Origin: Prevotellaceae bacterium UBA1710
Lineage (GTDB): Bacteria; Bacteroidota; Bacteroidia; Bacteroidales; Bacteroidaceae
Reading direction: 5' to 3'
DNA length: 14,953 nucleotides
NCBI GenBank assembly: GCA_002317355.1
Contig: DCJC01000049.1
Coordinates: forward strand, 1 to 14,953
Under the pieces are notes generated by a model. The model had not been told where the DNA came from. It saw nothing but the letters and a program-made list of their open reading frames with translations, and did no database searches. Positions within the stretch are counted from its first letter, which is position 1; every line of letters begins with the position of its first letter. This document shows, one piece after another, positions 14,821 to 14,953 of the stretch. The position numbers and the translations under genes were made by a program.

Positions 14821-14953
14821 AATGACAAATGACTAATTACAAGTTACCTATTTAGAAATAGCAAATGCTAACAGGTAATTCGTAATTAGTCATTTCTCTT
14901 TAGTCTTTCGTCTTTAATCCTTAATCCTTAATCCCTAATCTTTAATCCCTAAT
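14821..14953. repeat. Heptad-phased intergenic DNA, 19 consecutive 7-bp units
   Basis: From 14821 to the window end the sequence divides into 19 heptads without a slip: AATGACA, AATGACT, AATTACA, AGTTACC and so on, then CTTTAGT, CTTTCGT, CTTTAAT, CCTTAAT (twice), CCCTAAT, CTTTAAT, CCCTAAT. The left part has A-first units and the right part C-first units whose complements (ATTAAGG, ATTAAAG, ACTAAAG) resemble the left units, so the array is roughly a mirror on opposite strands. It may continue past the right edge. Confidence 0.85.
14827..14895 (+). terminator. Long hairpin after the lyase gene, probable terminator
   Basis: Arms 14827-14849 and 14873-14895 pair at 21 of 23 positions, the outer 14 bp (AAATGACTAATTAC) perfectly. 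Smaller stems fit inside the loop (CTATTT with AAATAG, AGCA with TGCT). A pyrimidine-rich stretch follows (CTCTTTAGTCTTTCG) without a clean T-run, so it may work as a 3' end structure rather than a textbook terminator. It is built from the heptad units. Confidence 0.6.

Noticed and set aside
14912..14953. Telomere-like CCCTAAT repeats marking a replicon end
   Set aside because: The units resemble plant-type telomere repeats only by chance; they belong to a longer heptad-phased spacer and nothing else suggests a linear end.

Overview
The window looks like a chromosomal fragment of a Bacteroidota, most like Prevotella or a close relative. The evidence is a SusC/SusD pair with the family signatures, several promoters of the Bacteroidota type (-7 box TAnnTTTG, two of them with TTTG 20 bp upstream), start codons without clear Shine-Dalgarno sequences, and a set of exported carbohydrate-active proteins. 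No rRNA, tRNA, CRISPR array, integrase or transposase gene was seen.

Layout. Minus strand, 1-989: the first 28 codons of a ComF-like phosphoribosyltransferase cut by the left edge, then a large perfect inverted repeat (124-272), then a YjjG-like HAD nucleotidase (279-989) whose promoter lies against its start codon. Plus strand, 1275-6043: a susC-susD pair encoding an outer-membrane TonB-dependent transporter and its surface lipoprotein, ended by an intrinsic terminator (6113-6157). 6552-7895: an exported alpha/beta-hydrolase esterase behind a long leader. 8445-10589: a lipoprotein M3 (Dcp-type) zinc metallopeptidase with its own promoter. 10781-12730: a membrane sensor histidine kinase with a periplasmic binding-protein-like sensor and no receiver or DNA-binding domain. 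12792-14816: an exported PL11 rhamnogalacturonan lyase that probably shares a transcript with the kinase.

How the genes may work together (inference): the lyase cuts rhamnogalacturonan-I outside the cytoplasm, the esterase could remove acetyl or other ester groups, and SusCD could import the oligosaccharides. The kinase, placed directly upstream of the lyase, is a candidate sensor of a pectin breakdown product. This would be a small or scattered pectin utilisation locus. The substrate of this SusCD pair cannot be read from sequence, and the peptidase may be an unrelated neighbour.

The most unusual material is between the genes. Two downstream regions are built on a strict 7-bp period (12 units at 6039-6122; 19 consecutive units at 14821-14953), and a shorter one lies in the susC-susD gap. 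There are also a 197-bp palindromic element with six copies of a GTTGCACC motif (7903-8099), a second hairpin element (8188-8257), the 46-bp perfect inverted repeat (124-272), and an 11-bp-phased array of four GGAGG motifs in the esterase leader (6434-6474).
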